A stretch of 64,000 bases of DNA from Prochilodus magdalenae. Lineage: Eukaryota > Chordata > Actinopteri > Characiformes > Prochilodontidae. A model generated the notes under the pieces. That model was not told where the DNA came from. It was given only the letters and a program-made list of their open reading frames with translations, and did no database searches. A program made the position numbers and the translations under genes. Position 1 is the first letter of the stretch; each line of letters starts with the position of its first letter. The DNA lies in the NCBI GenBank assembly GCA_024036415.1, contig JAMWET010005032.1:310001-374000 (forward strand), given 5' to 3'. Of this stretch, positions 13,032 to 25,500 are shown in pieces.

Positions 13032-13390
13032 TGAAGAGGAATCGCGCGGACTTTGAGACGTTTCGGACTCTCGATGGACAACTTTGGGGGAGTTCATAAC
13101 CCAAGGCATGTGGAGGAAACGGACTGAGTGATCCACGCACACTGTGATTAGCCCCTTTTGCCGACTGACCTGACTGTGTTTTTATGTAATAGCTAATCTG
13201 GGAGGAAGACCCTTTGGACTTCGTTTCTTTCGCGTGTCCAGCCTGGTGCTGATCATGGAGCAGAGCCGCGTACGGACAGCAGCTGAACTGAGGCTTTCTG
13301 CTCTCAGCGCGCGGCCGTAGAACACGCGCGACCTCCGTGCCCTTTCAGAACCCGGAAAGCTTTTTGTTGGCGAGTTTGCGTGGTGCCGCG

Positions 13391-13683
13391 ATGGAAGTCC
13401 CGCCGTGCTCAAAGAAGAGCCTGTCCCTGTCTCTGCCCGTGCCCCGCGAGGGCCAGGCCACCCTCAAGCCGCCGCAGCACCTTTGGAGGCAGCCGCGCAC
13501 GCCCATCCGCATCAAACATCGCGGCTACTCGGACACGGACCGCCACCCGCACCGGCCCATGGAGCGCGCCGATGCCGTGGACACGAGCGATAGACCCGGC
13601 TTGAAGAAATCCCGCATGTCCTGGCCCTCTTCCATCCATGGGACGAGCAGCGCGGGTATCAGCAACTGTGGTGGAGGCAAACG
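13391..13683 (+). CDS. pde4a: First coding exon of a long-form PDE4 (PDE4A4/5-like)
   Basis: This exon encodes 97 residues plus two bases of the next codon, the isoform-specific N-terminus of a cAMP-specific phosphodiesterase 4. PDE4 enzymes hydrolyse cAMP to 5'-AMP, and their unique N-termini direct them to partners and sites in the cell. The match is to mammalian PDE4A4/5: [17 protein letters not shown] (residues 10-28), [13 protein letters not shown] (29-41), RGYSDTD (44-50), [12 protein letters not shown] (59-70) and [11 protein letters not shown] (74-85). PDE4C shares only the [12 protein letters not shown] and SRxSWP parts, so PDE4A is preferred. The start at 13391 is the first in-frame ATG after an in-frame TGA at 13289 and has G at -3 and +4. 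The exon ends CG|GTAAGAG, a phase-2 donor, as expected before the common FEAENG exon. DAVD (61-64) matches the caspase-3 site known in rat PDE4A5. UCR1, UCR2 and the catalytic domain lie outside the window. Confidence 0.93.
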
Positions 13684-16600
13684 GTAAGAGTTATGATGGG
13701 GGGAGGGAGGGAGTGTGTGGAGGTGGGGGGGTGGGGGGGTGGGTGTTAATAACTGAAGTACTATAAAGAATATTCAAATTTAAAAAACAAAGTCTCTTTT
13801 CTTTCTACCCCGAATGTAGTCGACCAACTAAGCCATGCCTGGTGTCTTCTTTATATTGGGCTGAAGTGTATGGGTGTAGCTAGCAAGCATTGGACACTGT
13901 ACATGCACACCTAAATCAAAAGGTGCCCTTTCAATTTCTGAAGGGAGAAGGCCAGTGAAGTTGGGGACATTATGAAATCCATTGTAACAGTGTAGCTTGT
14001 TGACCTAATCTTGTTGTGCACGCCTTGTTAGAAACCGTAATCTGTGTATCGCAGTTTGGCAGCATATTACAGCCTGTCTTCACATTCAAATGCAAATTTG
14101 AAAATGCTAATTAGGTACTTACATTTGCAACAATTAATGATTTGCGATTTCATTTCCTCATCCATTCGCTCCAGATTAAAAAGTATTGGAGTCCTGTTTG
14201 CAATGGAGTTTCCACTGTAAACAAGCACATCTGTCAATTAAGCCCTATGGGTGGGACATCTTGAGGGTCCTTTAAGTGTAGGACATGTCAAAATTATATA
14301 TGTATACTGTGCTGGTACTGGTGCATTAGTAACCGCAGCCAGTGACATTTTAACACCTACCAGTCAGGCAGAGGACAGTGCTAATGTTAGGAGCCTCGCA
14401 TAGAGACTTCTATAGGGAGGCTAGAGGAACAGAACCCCAGTCTCCAGTATATGGAGAATTCGAACTCTTTTTCAGTTGGTCCTCATTTTCTTACATAGTT
14501 TTGTGATGGCATGCGTGATTTCATACCGAGATAGTCTGGGAACAGACTTGAGAGTTTTTGGGCTAATCGTGGGTGGGAACATAGACTTGTTTGGATGGGA
14601 GTAAATTTTCCAAATAAATATAATGCCTTATTAAAAGAGCTCAAAGTACGCTGTGATGTTGCGCTTGTCTGACAAACCAGCCTGTTTACCATGGATGTAA
14701 ATTAGTATAGCTGAAAAGTCCCCAAAAAATAAATATCAAAAGGCAATCAAAGTTACACTAAACTAAACTATATATCATAGCTGATAAAAGCTAATGACTG
14801 GCTTCCAGCAGCTGTGTGTGGCCACAGTTGTGATAATAATGATGTAGAAAGTATTGGCAGCTTGTATAAAGAAAATGTAAGCTCTTGGATTTGTATTCAA
14901 GCTGAAGTATGTGCCGTCACACTCAGCGTTTCATGTGGAAAACAGAGCCTTTTTAAACATTTTTGCTGCAGTTCTCGTGTTGCTTGGTGTTGCTTTCTGT
15001 TCAGTGAACATGGGTGCCTGAGGACCTTTGGCGAAAGGGAATGTGATTTTGAGCGGGGGGACATAATTGCATACAACACCAGCTGCTTGTGAAAAGTGCC
15101 GATATGCAGTAAATAGGCCCACTACGTTAAGGAGTAGAATGGTACTGGTAATGGTAGAGAGGTGCTGGTACTGCTTACCAGTGAACACCAGCACACGTCA
15201 AACACTAGGCACACCCATTGAAAAGCATTATTTACTCATTATTCCCATTGAACAACAAAAATGTTAAAAATCCATAAATACAAGCATCTACACTGGGAAA
15301 TATCCAGTTTTTCCAGCAAACTGCTGATGGAATGGGTCTGTCTAAAACTGCCTTAAGCTAATTTTTCATCCATTTGTATTCTCTGTGTGCAGCTGGAATC
15401 TCTTTGTATTTAAGAAACAAACCTCCTCCATTAAGGACAGTAATAGAAACATTACCAAGACCATATCCTGTTGGCACACAAGCCATGATACATAATTCAG
15501 GCATTCAAGCACACAAATCAAAAGGGTGTTTTTTTAGGGGGGGAATGTTTGTTTCATTGTCATCTGATTTATAAGCTAATATAAATGTTTTCATAAAATC
15601 ATACAGCATCCCCATTCCGTCCCTCTCTCCAGGAGACTAGTTTGGCTGTCACGGTATGCTGAACCTGAAGAGATAAGAGATGCGCTGAGAAGTTAACATA
15701 GATACATTGATGGCAAAGGTCTAAGGAGATACGTGATAAAGTTTTACAACCCAGCAGTTCTGAGGATGACCCAGGTTTACAGGGTCATGGACGGAGAGAA
15801 TGAGGTTTGAGGTAACATGATTGGCTGGAAATTGAGGGGAGGAATGAGGAGGTGGTCGCAGCACACAGTGTTGCGCCATGTTCCCACTCACCTCTTTGCT
15901 AGAAACATCTTGTACTTGCACTCACTGATTACGTTATAAGATCCACTGTATAGGGTACAATTACAGAGTGCAGCCATTTGTCGTCACGCGCTATTTGTCA
16001 GCCACCATCCACTACATTCATCATCGAAGGAGCCATTCATCACTGACCAAAAAGAATACTGTTGACTCTGTATTGTATTGGTGGGTGACCATTCTCAACA
16101 AAGCAGTAATGTAGGTGGTGTCATGCTGGTGGGAGAATATCGGGCAAGCAGCAGCTTTGCTGGGGTTTTTGCACATCCGTATTGCTGAAAATGGTGTGAT
16201 ACCATTGTCTTGTTGTTTTGCGCTGGAGCTAAACCGGTATTAAGAACATCTGTAAAAGATTAGCAGTATTATTCACAAGTATTTCTTCTTCTGGAATTTC
16301 TGATTGAACTGCATCCACCCTCTTTTCATCAAGTAGTTAGTTCCTCTTGCTACTGCTACCTGCCGAAACACACTTCTGGCCAGCTCAACAACCAACACAA
16401 ACGCATTACTAATTCATGTAGTGAATGTAACCGATACAGCAATGAATTTCCTTAGGACTACCGTGGTAATGAACAAGAAATACACATGGAAGCGATTTAA
16501 AAATGAGAGAGCAATGAAAGACAAACACTATCAGGACAAAAAGTGTTAAACATTTCTAAATTGAAATTAAAAATCAATTAGATCTTTGTGAATTAGCATC

Positions 16601-17769
16601 TTTGTGCTACACAGTTTGAGGTACCCAAATGTTCTGAACCCAGCCCAATACCCTGTCAGGTTTGGGTCAGGTAGCAGGCCTCTGGGGTTAGTTTAAGTAT
16701 GATAGCCTAATATTTGGCATTCATCCGAAATGAACAGCTTCAATTAAATTCAGATCACTTTAAAGCTTAGTAAAAAAATATTTTCATTTTGTTGCCATCT
16801 GATGGTTGAGGTTTTAGTATCGCTGTCAGAAAAGGAAAGGTAGTATTGTGCCATCTCCTGTGGCAACAATGAGTCGCTCGAATTTCACCAGCATGATAGA
16901 TCTACAACGCAGCAGGGTCTAATTAGGTGAGCGTATGTTCATACCAAAGCACATACCTTAATCTCCAAAGCGTAATATTAAGGATCAACATTTCTGCATT
17001 AGCTGAATAAGTTAACCCGAAGGTCAAGGATGTTCAAGAGTTCACAAGATATGGGTCAGCACAGCCTAGGGTCCTTTAGAGATGATCTACAGATGCTGAA
17101 GTTATGTTGAGATTAAAATTAGACACACAGATGCTGAAATTAGAATAAGTTGAGATTTACATTGTGATTTGAGGGTGAGGTTGTTAGAGTGAGCGATATG
17201 TTTAGAGTAAGGAAAAGGTCAAATGGTGCTACAGCATTAAACACCAAATTAAATGAGGTTTTAAGATACTGCAAAGCATCTAACCTCACCCTACCTCATC
17301 TATCTCAAACACACAAAAACACCCGTTGAGTTCAGCCTGTACAGTTAACTGAGAAAAGCTGCTTTGCGAAACAGCCCCAGGTCTAATGAGTGCTAATTCA
17401 CTTGAGTCAAGCAATCCACCCTTGCTCAATTCACCTGTCTCTCCATCTCTTGAATTTGATCAGAGTTGCTTTACAGAATTACAGCTGGATGATTTCTGGA
17501 ACTAAATCTATTTTGTGTTGTTCAGGTTTCCTCACACATAAGAGTTTCTCTTTATTATACATCACACTGTGTCTGTTTATAATATACCTTATGGCATATG
17601 ACACATTTATCTTCAGTTGGTTCAGTTGGCTCATGGATGGCGGATTTGCCACAATTTAACCAGGTTTTAATCTCACATTTTAGTCCTTAATCTCACACTG
17701 TTCAGACTGATCCCAAAGCAGTGAACACTTTTTTAACACATGTTTTTGCCTTGTGCATTGTAGTGTAGG
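13684..17769 (+). other. Start of the large first intron, nothing recognised
   Basis: The intron begins with the donor GTAAGAG, followed by a G-rich run with GTGGGGGGG-type blocks (13697-13745). G-runs just downstream of a donor often aid splicing. The rest is AT-leaning, apparently unique DNA with short ORFs only. I recognised no exon, RNA gene or transposon. Confidence 0.55.
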
Positions 17770-17774
17770 CTACA

Positions 17775-18015
17775 GCTTACTCACTAACTCACCATCTATT
17801 CTAACCCTTATCTTCCTGGGCTGTATTGACATTGTAGCCTGTCCCTGCACTTGTTGGGCAGAAGGCAAGCAACACCTTGGACAGGTTACCAGTCCATCGC
17901 AGTGCAGATACACAGATATACACATTGACACACACACGCACACACACACACACTCTCACTCGCTCTTTCTCTCTGACACCTAGGGACAATTTAACCTGTC
18001 CAATTCACTTGACTG
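17775..18015. mobile_element. Teleost retroelement 3'-end fragment with (CA)n
   Basis: The order GGCAAGCAACACCTTGGACAGG, TTACCAGTCCATCGCAG, a CA-rich segment, then CTAGGGACAATTTAACCTGTCCAATTCACTTGACTG is a very common dispersed repeat in fish genomes, usually found at the 3' ends of LINE/SINE-type elements. An embedded (CA)n run lies at about 17929-17954. I recognise the sequence type from general knowledge but cannot assign a precise family. Confidence 0.65.
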
Positions 18016-19690
18016 AATGTTATTGATAAAGGGGAATTTAGTAGATTTTTCTAAATCTCAAAATAGTACATTCAATGAGATTATGAGTAATTCAGAGTGT
18101 TTTTATGTGAAATAGTGCACTGTAGATTTTTTTTGGGACGGGGATAGAAACTATGAGGCATGATGATATAGGTGGGCAATATGGCAGGATTTTATCATTA
18201 TTATCATAAATATTTGTATCATGATGAACAATATGCTAATCCAAGCGTATCACACCAACCGACTGCATAATTGGTCATGTGTAACTGAATTAGTCTGGGA
18301 GTAACAAAATATTGTTATGTTGTAGGGTATAGCTATTAGTGTTGGGATATAACAGAATGTAAGTATGAGAAATATGGTTTCAGAATACAAAAATGAATCT
18401 GTCATCAGTGCAAGTCACATTTTGTAAAAGTAGTATTCATAATGCAGTTACTTTTGACTTATTTACTACATAAGAAAAACATACAATGGTCTTAATTAAC
18501 GGCTTCAAAGTCGACAAAAAAATCGTTGTAATTGCCAGTTTTAAGCTCACACTTACTGAACTGTTTTAAAGGAAGGACAGAACCTCCTCAGTATTGGGCA
18601 TGTTTGCAAATGATGGGTTTAGTATCTGTACAGGTTGGGGAGTATGAGAGCAGCAGTAAATTGAAGCAGGTAGTGAAAAAAAAAGTAACTTATTTTAATG
18701 ATAAGAATTTTCCATAAGGTGTATTAACAGAATAATTACAACTTGTCCCAGCGAGGAACAGTAAAAATATTTCTGATCTTCCCTGCTGCCCACCCTTGCC
18801 ATGGCCTAATGCTACACTTGGTTATAACTGTTTTCATTGAAAAAAAGGAAAAATAAGTTTACTTGTATACTTTACTATTTTGCCAACCTGCATATTAAAC
18901 CTGGCTATGAATGTATATGGAACTATTGTTTATCACGCAGCATGTTTGTACACATTTAATAGAATAGCTTCCTATGAGGCAGTTTTTAGAGGCAGTAAAC
19001 ATCACAGGCAGCTGCTTCTTAACCCAACCATGGTGAACAATTCTGATTCAGAAGTTTCTCTAGAAAGCAATACTTTACACTAAACCACTCTGTCACATTG
19101 TTTACTTCTTAATGATATAATTATGCAGAAATTAAAAAATATATGCACTTATATGTGTACTGATGTTGCCCTTAAGGTTGAGTGTGGGTGTTGTGTCCTG
19201 GACTTCTAGGTAGCTACTGTTCGAGCATGTATACTGGACGTGTGTGTAACTGTTTGGTGAATAGTGGGGATTATTACAGTAATAAAGCGGTGCTGTGAGG
19301 GCCAGGGGGGGTCCCGGAGGGAAACGGAGGACCTAAGGCCTGGCTTCCGTATTTTCCAGGTTGTGCCGGGGCCACAGACGGCATGCACTGTAGGCTCCTG
19401 GGACAGTGTCCAGCTCCGACTGACTGTATGCTGGAGTCTGATTTGTATTTCAGGCCCCAGGACATGCTTGCAGCCAGTCCAGGCCAGCCCAGGCATTAGT
19501 GCAGCCGCAGTGACTCTTGTTTGCCCTGCGCCTTCTGTGGGCGGCACAACGCAGGCAGGAAGAAAACGTGTATGTGTGGATCAGTGTCTGCAAGTATGTG
19601 AGAATGTGTGTGTGTGAGAAGAATCATGATGTTATGTGTGCATTCATATGATAGTTGTGTACGCTGGCAGAGAAATGCACAACAAACAAA
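18016..19690. other. Intronic stretch; possible repeat remnants
   Basis: No exon was recognised. The segment around 18168-18240 (GGTGGGCAATATGGCAGGATTTTATCATTATTATC) recalls a widespread fish repeat containing GGGCAATAT, but the ends are unclear. A GC-rich patch at about 19285-19560 is open in several frames without family resemblance. Confidence 0.45.
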
Positions 19691-19691
19691 T

Positions 19692-20228
19692 ATTTTAAAT
19701 AATAATTTAGAAAATAAAACTACAACAGCAAAAACAATTTTACAAGGGCAAAAAAAAGTAATATCAGAAAACACTTTTACCATCAAAACAGTTTTACAAA
19801 TTAATTCTGATGGAAATGGTAGATCACGGGAAATACTTGTGGCGGACCCTTGTGAATCACGTTTGTGGTGGTAGAGTGAGTGGAGTTTGGTATGGTAAAA
19901 GCATGTTTTAGCCAGCTGGCATGATTTTGTCCTGTGGAAGGTTTTTGTGATTTTAAGAGAGGAGACAGAAGAAAGAGACAAACAGGCGACGTCTAAACCG
20001 CTAGGAGTTATAAACCACTGCATATCCACTATAGCTAGCGTTACAGCCCCCTTACTTTCATTAACACTGTCAACTTGATTGACAAGTGTCTGCAACAAGC
20101 ACTTCCTGTGTGTTAGACCTGTCCGTCAAAATTCGCAGCTTGTCAGTTTGTAAAATTGTTTCGGCACTGGTAAAAGTGTATCACGTCTAATAAAATTGTT
20201 TTTATTTTTGTAATTTTATTTTCCAAAA
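19692..20228. mobile_element. MITE-like element with about 100-bp imperfect inverted repeats
   Basis: The left arm (about 19692-19805) and right arm (about 20130-20228) are reverse complements with scattered mismatches. AGAAAATAAAACTACA and AACAATTTTACAA on the left pair with TGTAATTTTATTTTCC and TTGTAAAATTGTT on the right, and ACACTTTTACCA pairs with TGGTAAAAGTGT. About 325 bp lies between the arms with no transposase. This is the layout of a non-autonomous DNA transposon. A 200-codon minus-strand ORF crosses it, but nothing in its translation looks like a protein family. Confidence 0.65.
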
Positions 20229-20649
20229 TGTTAATATGTTTTGCATCGCTTGGCCACTGTAAATTGTGCATCAGTGGTGTAGCCAAATTTTTATGTTGAA
20301 GAGGGATCACCACCAACTAGTTGAGAAATGAAGTAAGAAATGAACTTTGACCTTGTATGCCATGGCATAAAAACTAAATAGCTAGAAGAGCCTTTAACAT
20401 CACTAGGTGTACAGATTTACAGGGAATGGTGGAAGTTTGCAGTCTTCGAAATTCTGAAGGTGGTTTTCAGCTTATAGGAACTGGCTACAGATCATCACAG
20501 CAGAAACATGTTACGTTAACATGTTCAACACATCTTTACAGGAAAAACTGCCCCTGCATTTTTGTGCGTTTCAGAGGGTAAAATAAATTCCGAAGCTCTA
20601 GTGTTACTGCAGCTTAGGAATGTTATGTTAGTAGATGTTTCACGCCGTT

Positions 20650-20835
20650 CCTGTGTGTGTGTACGTGTTTAAGTGTGTTAGGGTGTAAACTCTGACTATG
20701 TGTGTGTGCAAGTGTGCGTGTGTTTGCATATAAGTGTGCTTGAGCATGTTAGTGAGCAAAATATGTATGTGTGTGTATGTGCATTTTTAAATTGTATTTA
20801 GCTTTAGAGTTTATATGCGTGTGTGTGTGGCTAGA
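20650..20835. repeat. Interrupted TG-rich tract
   Basis: Many short GTGTGTGT runs are interspersed with TACGTG, TAAGTG and GCATATAAG. This is a decayed dinucleotide repeat with alternating purine-pyrimidine character. Confidence 0.75.
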
Positions 20836-21509
20836 GGGCTCTGCACAGCGCGGTCCGTGGATGCTAATCAGCACTGCCGCCTCTACATTCACATCCAGCG
20901 GGGTGGAGGGGTACTACTATTTCACATGTGAAGTTTTTATTTTCTTCTATTCCATTTATTAGGACGATATCTTTTCCTCCTTTATTTGGTGCTGACAGCC
21001 AAATAATGGCTTCCCCAGTGCTGGGTGCCTAGGGTTGGGATTTATGGAGCCTTACTAACATGCTGATTGAGTCCAGCATGCTTCCCCTGTCATCTGCTCC
21101 TCAAAGCCCGGGGCCACTTTCAAATCGCTCTAGTGTGGGTGATGCTGCGTCCTGTACATCTGCTTGCCTGATGCCACTTTCATGGCCTGTGCCCTGTCTG
21201 CAAAGTCAAGACAACCTTTATGTTTATGAAGCTAACTTGAAAATCTCACTCAGGTCAGATGGCTCGAGAGTGAACAGTTATGAAAAAGGTGGGTAGGGCT
21301 TTTTAGAGTCAAAACACCTCATGTACCTGACATGTATCTGGCTCTCCCGTACACACTTTCATGCTTAGGAGGTTGCAAAATTCTCTACTAGAGGAAGCTA
21401 TTAGCACTGAAAAAACTTCTGTGCCAATTTATGGCACTAATTCATCAAAGTTGCGTACAGTCAAATTAGATCATAAAATGAGAACATGCAAATTTATTGT
21501 TATTATAAG

Positions 21510-22540
21510 ATTTATATCTGTTTGGCCCTTGCAGATAGAACAGGTTCCACACTTCTGGGAAGCCTTTCTAAATATTGAACATGTCTGTAGGAATTTTTGG
21601 CCATTCATTCAGAAGAGCATGTCTGAGGTCAGACACCGATGCTGGACCAGAAGGCCTTGTTTGCAGTCTTCGTTCTAATTAATCCCAAAGGTGCTGGATG
21701 GGGTTGAATACAGGGCTCTAAGCGGGCCAGGCAAGTTCTTCCATACCAAATTCACCCAACCATGCCTCTATGGACCTTGCTGTGCACACTGGGACCACAG
21801 TCTTCCCCAAACTTTTTTCCACAAAGTTGTAAGCGTACAGTTGTCTATGGCATTATCCACCAAACTTTACAGTCGGTGCAATGCAGTTAACAAAGTATTG
21901 TCCTCCTGGGATTCACCAAACTCAGACTCATCTATCACACTGCCAAATAGAGAATCGGGATTCGTCACTCCATAGAACACATCCCCACCACTACAAAGTC
22001 TAGTGGTGGCACTTAACACCACTCTATCAGATGGTTGGCATTGTGCCTGGTAATGTAAGGCTTGCATGTTGCTGCCCGGCCATAAAAACCCATTGTATGA
22101 AGCTATTTTTGTTCTGATGTTGAAATCAGAGCAGGTTTAGGACTCTACAGTTATTGAGTCAGCAGAATGTTGGCAACTTTCACTCATTATGCGCTTCAGC
22201 ACTCTGCGACCCCGCTGTTACTTTATGTGGTCTGTCACTTTGTGGCCGAGTTGCTGTGGTTTGTAAATGCATCCACTGTTTTTGAAATATCACTCACAGT
22301 TGCTAAAAGTTGATGGAATATCTAGAAGGGAAGAAATTTCTGAACTGATTTCTTACAATACTGGCAACCTATTATAGGAACATGCTTAAATGAAGGGAGT
22401 TCTTTAGAAAGGCCAATGATTTCACAAATGTTTGTAAAGGCAGACTGCATGGCTAAGTCCTTGTTTTTATACAATTGTGGCAATGGGACTAAATGAAACA
22501 CCTGAATTCAATAATTACATGTCCCAATACTCTTGTCATG
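21510..22540 (-). mobile_element. Tc1-like transposon relic, nearly full length
   Basis: On the plus strand this is the reverse complement of a familiar fish Tc1-like element. Landmarks in order: CTGGACCAGAAGGCCT (21650), GGTGCTGGATGGGGTTGA (21690), CCAGGCAAGTTCTTCC (21728), ACTTTACAGTCGGTGCAATGCAGT (21864), GATTCGTCACTCCATAGAAC (21960, the SDES region), AATGTAAGGCTTGCATG (22053), ATTATGCGCTTCAGCACTCTGCGACCCCGCT (22187), GGTCTGTCACTTTGTGGC (22229), TTCACAAATGTTTGTAAAG (22421), and a terminal segment with CCAATACTCTTG (22523). It carries several deletions and frameshifts, so no intact transposase remains. The first end is approximate. Confidence 0.8.
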
Positions 22541-25500
22541 TTGTGTATGTTGTAAGTCTTGATTCCATTTAAGGACTTTTACTGACACAGTAAATGGAAA
22601 TAAACCTGCTACACAACTACACCGCTGTAACATCTGATGAAGACCATGCCAACTGTTGCAATATTTATACACTACAGTAGCACTGTAGTAGCATATCGAC
22701 ATTTTACAATATATAGATATATTTTCAAACAGATATAAAAACAGACACTACCGCTTACATTGTCGTAGACTGATGTTGTGTTAAAATCCCTAACCCATTT
22801 ATCTCTCAAAGCCGCGTCGGTGTATGCTTTCCCCACTTACTTACAAGTTGACATTGTTGATATATTGAGATGGAAGCACCACCAGTCCACATGTTACTAT
22901 ACAAACTTCCTATGTTTAAACCTAAATTCATTAAGATTTTGGTACTACAGAAGCTAATTTAATCTTCGTTTAGGAAATTGATTTATCTTACAACATCTTA
23001 TCCGCTGTTAAAAACTGCTAAACTAATAAAACAGTATTAAACTGTCATGCCTGTTAACAACCAGTCATTCACAGCTGAAATATAAGTCACAGCTGCCCAT
23101 TACTGATGTAAAAAAGGATTAAAATAAACTGGAGATTAGGGATAATCCACACCATGGACACCATCAGGGCAGCTCCGAACCACAGTTTCAGTTTCTATTT
23201 CTAACCCCTTAGCCGTGGTGTTAGCTGCCCTGTACAATTATACACATTCAGGTTTTTATCAACATTAGCACATGAAGGTAAAACCTGGATTTGTGTTTTA
23301 TTTTGATCACAGTCTGTTTGAGTAAAACTGCTTGTGCAAGCTCACATGTGGCTGTGTCTTGCATGAATGTCATAATTTCCTAGAAAATACAGAAATATAC
23401 TATATACCCTGTATCACCTTTCAGCCTAAAAATACCTAAATATGATTATAGATCGATATTGCTCCACCCTGCTCTAAAGCTGTTTAGGCTCTGGTCAATA
23501 GAGAGGCAGTTCTTATGCTGTTTGATATAAGACTTTGCCTATAAGAACAACCCCTGGCTTTATCCAAATACGTTTTCTTTATTTGGCTTACTTTTAAAAC
23601 ATTTACATTAATTAGGCCATGATGTATAATTCATGTAAATTATATGTAAATGAGGTCCAACTGGGGCATGTCAGGGCAAATGATTTGTAAATAAAGCGTT
23701 CAAGTGGAGGTGCTTGTTTCTATACACCAAAGCTGTCTCACCAATCGCCCTCAAACCATTGCTTTTGCTCCTTGTATTTCCTGAATTAGACACAATGCTG
23801 TTATATGTCATTTAAAGCGCACATTCTGGCAAAACTTTGATGAATTAGAGCCTTTATGATCTATTTTTCAGAGGCACATCACAGGACAAGTTTTAGGCAA
23901 AGATTTTAGGAAAACAGTTTTAGGGTTAGTTATTTTTAGATTAACATTTTAAAAGTAATAATACCTGATTTTTTGGCAATATAATACCTGTATGTTTGTT
24001 GTTACATTTTGTGTCTATGTGAAGGAAAAGATCTGATGCGTGTCCTAGTATTCGGTACAGTCAAAGCTGTTGGTGTTGCATTATGACAACAACTGTTTTC
24101 TCCTTTTGGGATCTTTCACTTACTCAGCAGGCTGTGCAGAGAAGTACTGGGGGTGCTACCTAAGAGTGGCACTTCACACCAGTGACACTGTGGGTCCTTG
24201 TTTTTTAATTGAGGTCAGTTTTCATTTTTCCAACTAAAAGGTCGAAAGCAATGTCTGAGGCACCTTTCTGGTCACGCTGCAATCAGGAGGACCTTGATGA
24301 GAAGTGCTTTGCACCAATCATAGAAGTAATCACCCCTCTCTTGGGATTCCGTGACACTGTGTCCTGGGCGCAGAACTGGCAAAGCCCTTCGGCAGTCAGT
24401 GGAGCATATGGTTCCTCCCAGCTGTGTAGGCTGGCAAAGGGATACTCCCAGAAGCCAGCGTGGGCCTGTATGTATAGGTCCTTGCTTTTTTGGGCCAAGC
24501 CACTTGCTTGTGGACAGTGATGACATACTTCTATGAAACTCCAGAGCTTGGAATTATCCTTTGGGAAAGTGGAATGCAGAGTTTTTCCTTCTTCCTCCTG
24601 TTTGTGTCAGCTATGTTTGTTTCTTAATTAATTGTTTCTGATTTATTTTGTGATGCCAAAAACCCAGCCTGTTGCTTGGTGGGCGGGGGGTGTCTGTAGA
24701 ATGGAACTGGGCAGGTTTTTTTATTGAGAGAAACGAAGGGATGGCCACTGCCCTTGCTAAGCGAACATACCAGCCAATCAAGCGGTTTGATGATTATACA
24801 GCAGAGTCAAGTACTTCTACTCACAGTGCGTTGAGGCACTTGGTAATGCTGTGTGGGCAGCAGATCGAACGCGTAAAAGGCTTCATATGCATTTAGTACT
24901 TGATACGAAGCATGCTACACTGTGATCTTGCTGTGACTAAAACATTAAGCCAAGAAAAAAAAGTCTACTATAGTATTAAGTGGACAGTGACGTTCTTTCC
25001 ATTTCTTGCTGTGTACTGAGATTTACTGCTTTGCATGCTTTCAATCATAAATGTATTCAGAGTGCACCGTTGTGTTTGGGCTACCACCTGTGTTGTCAGG
25101 TTCTTTGTATTTGCTTTCATCTGTCAAAACATAATGCTGTGCACTTAGACTCGAATTCCGGGTTTCCTGGTTTGTTTGCCGTATGTAAGCAACATAAGCA
25201 TGGATACAATGGAAACTTTCCCCAGCACTCACCCAATCAGCAAACACATTATAAATCAAGATCCACACAACACAGAGCTCAGGTTAGATTTAGTCACATG
25301 CTCAACATATACAGTATATTGTAGCTACACAGCCTAATGGAAAATATGCAATGTTATGCAGATACATTTTATAATATTTAACTTGTTTTAGTTAATATGG
25401 ATGTACAACATTCAGAGCAGGTATATAATAAAAGTAGCCAAAAGAAAACTTGCTTCAGCTGCGGAAAGCCAACACAATGGAATCTCTGCAGAAATGCAGA

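Larger units (their letters stand above)
12480..13390 (+). promoter_or_regulatory. CpG-rich promoter / 5' leader of the PDE4-like gene
   Basis: CpG dinucleotides and G+C rise sharply from about 12480 to the coding exon (for example GCGCGAGCGCGGGG, CGCGCGATTC, CGCGTCGC, GCGCGCGG). Surrounding DNA is CpG-poor and AT-leaning, so this looks like a vertebrate CpG-island promoter. I see no convincing TATA box, which is usual for such promoters, so the transcription start cannot be placed. Part or all of the region is probably 5' untranslated exon. An in-frame stop (TGA) at 13289-13291 precedes the coding start, with no ATG between. A TAATAC-type trinucleotide-like repeat (12807-12855) and a short upstream ORF (12972-13031) lie inside it. 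Confidence 0.65.

Noticed and set aside
13337..13390. N-terminal extension of the PDE4 exon from a GTG at 13337
   Set aside because: The first in-frame ATG is 13391, which has a strong context and matches the family start. The frame is stopped upstream at 13289, with no ATG between.
19496..20098. 200-codon minus-strand ORF
   Set aside because: It crosses the MITE-like element, shows no domain or family resemblance and lacks splice or promoter context. Treated as chance.
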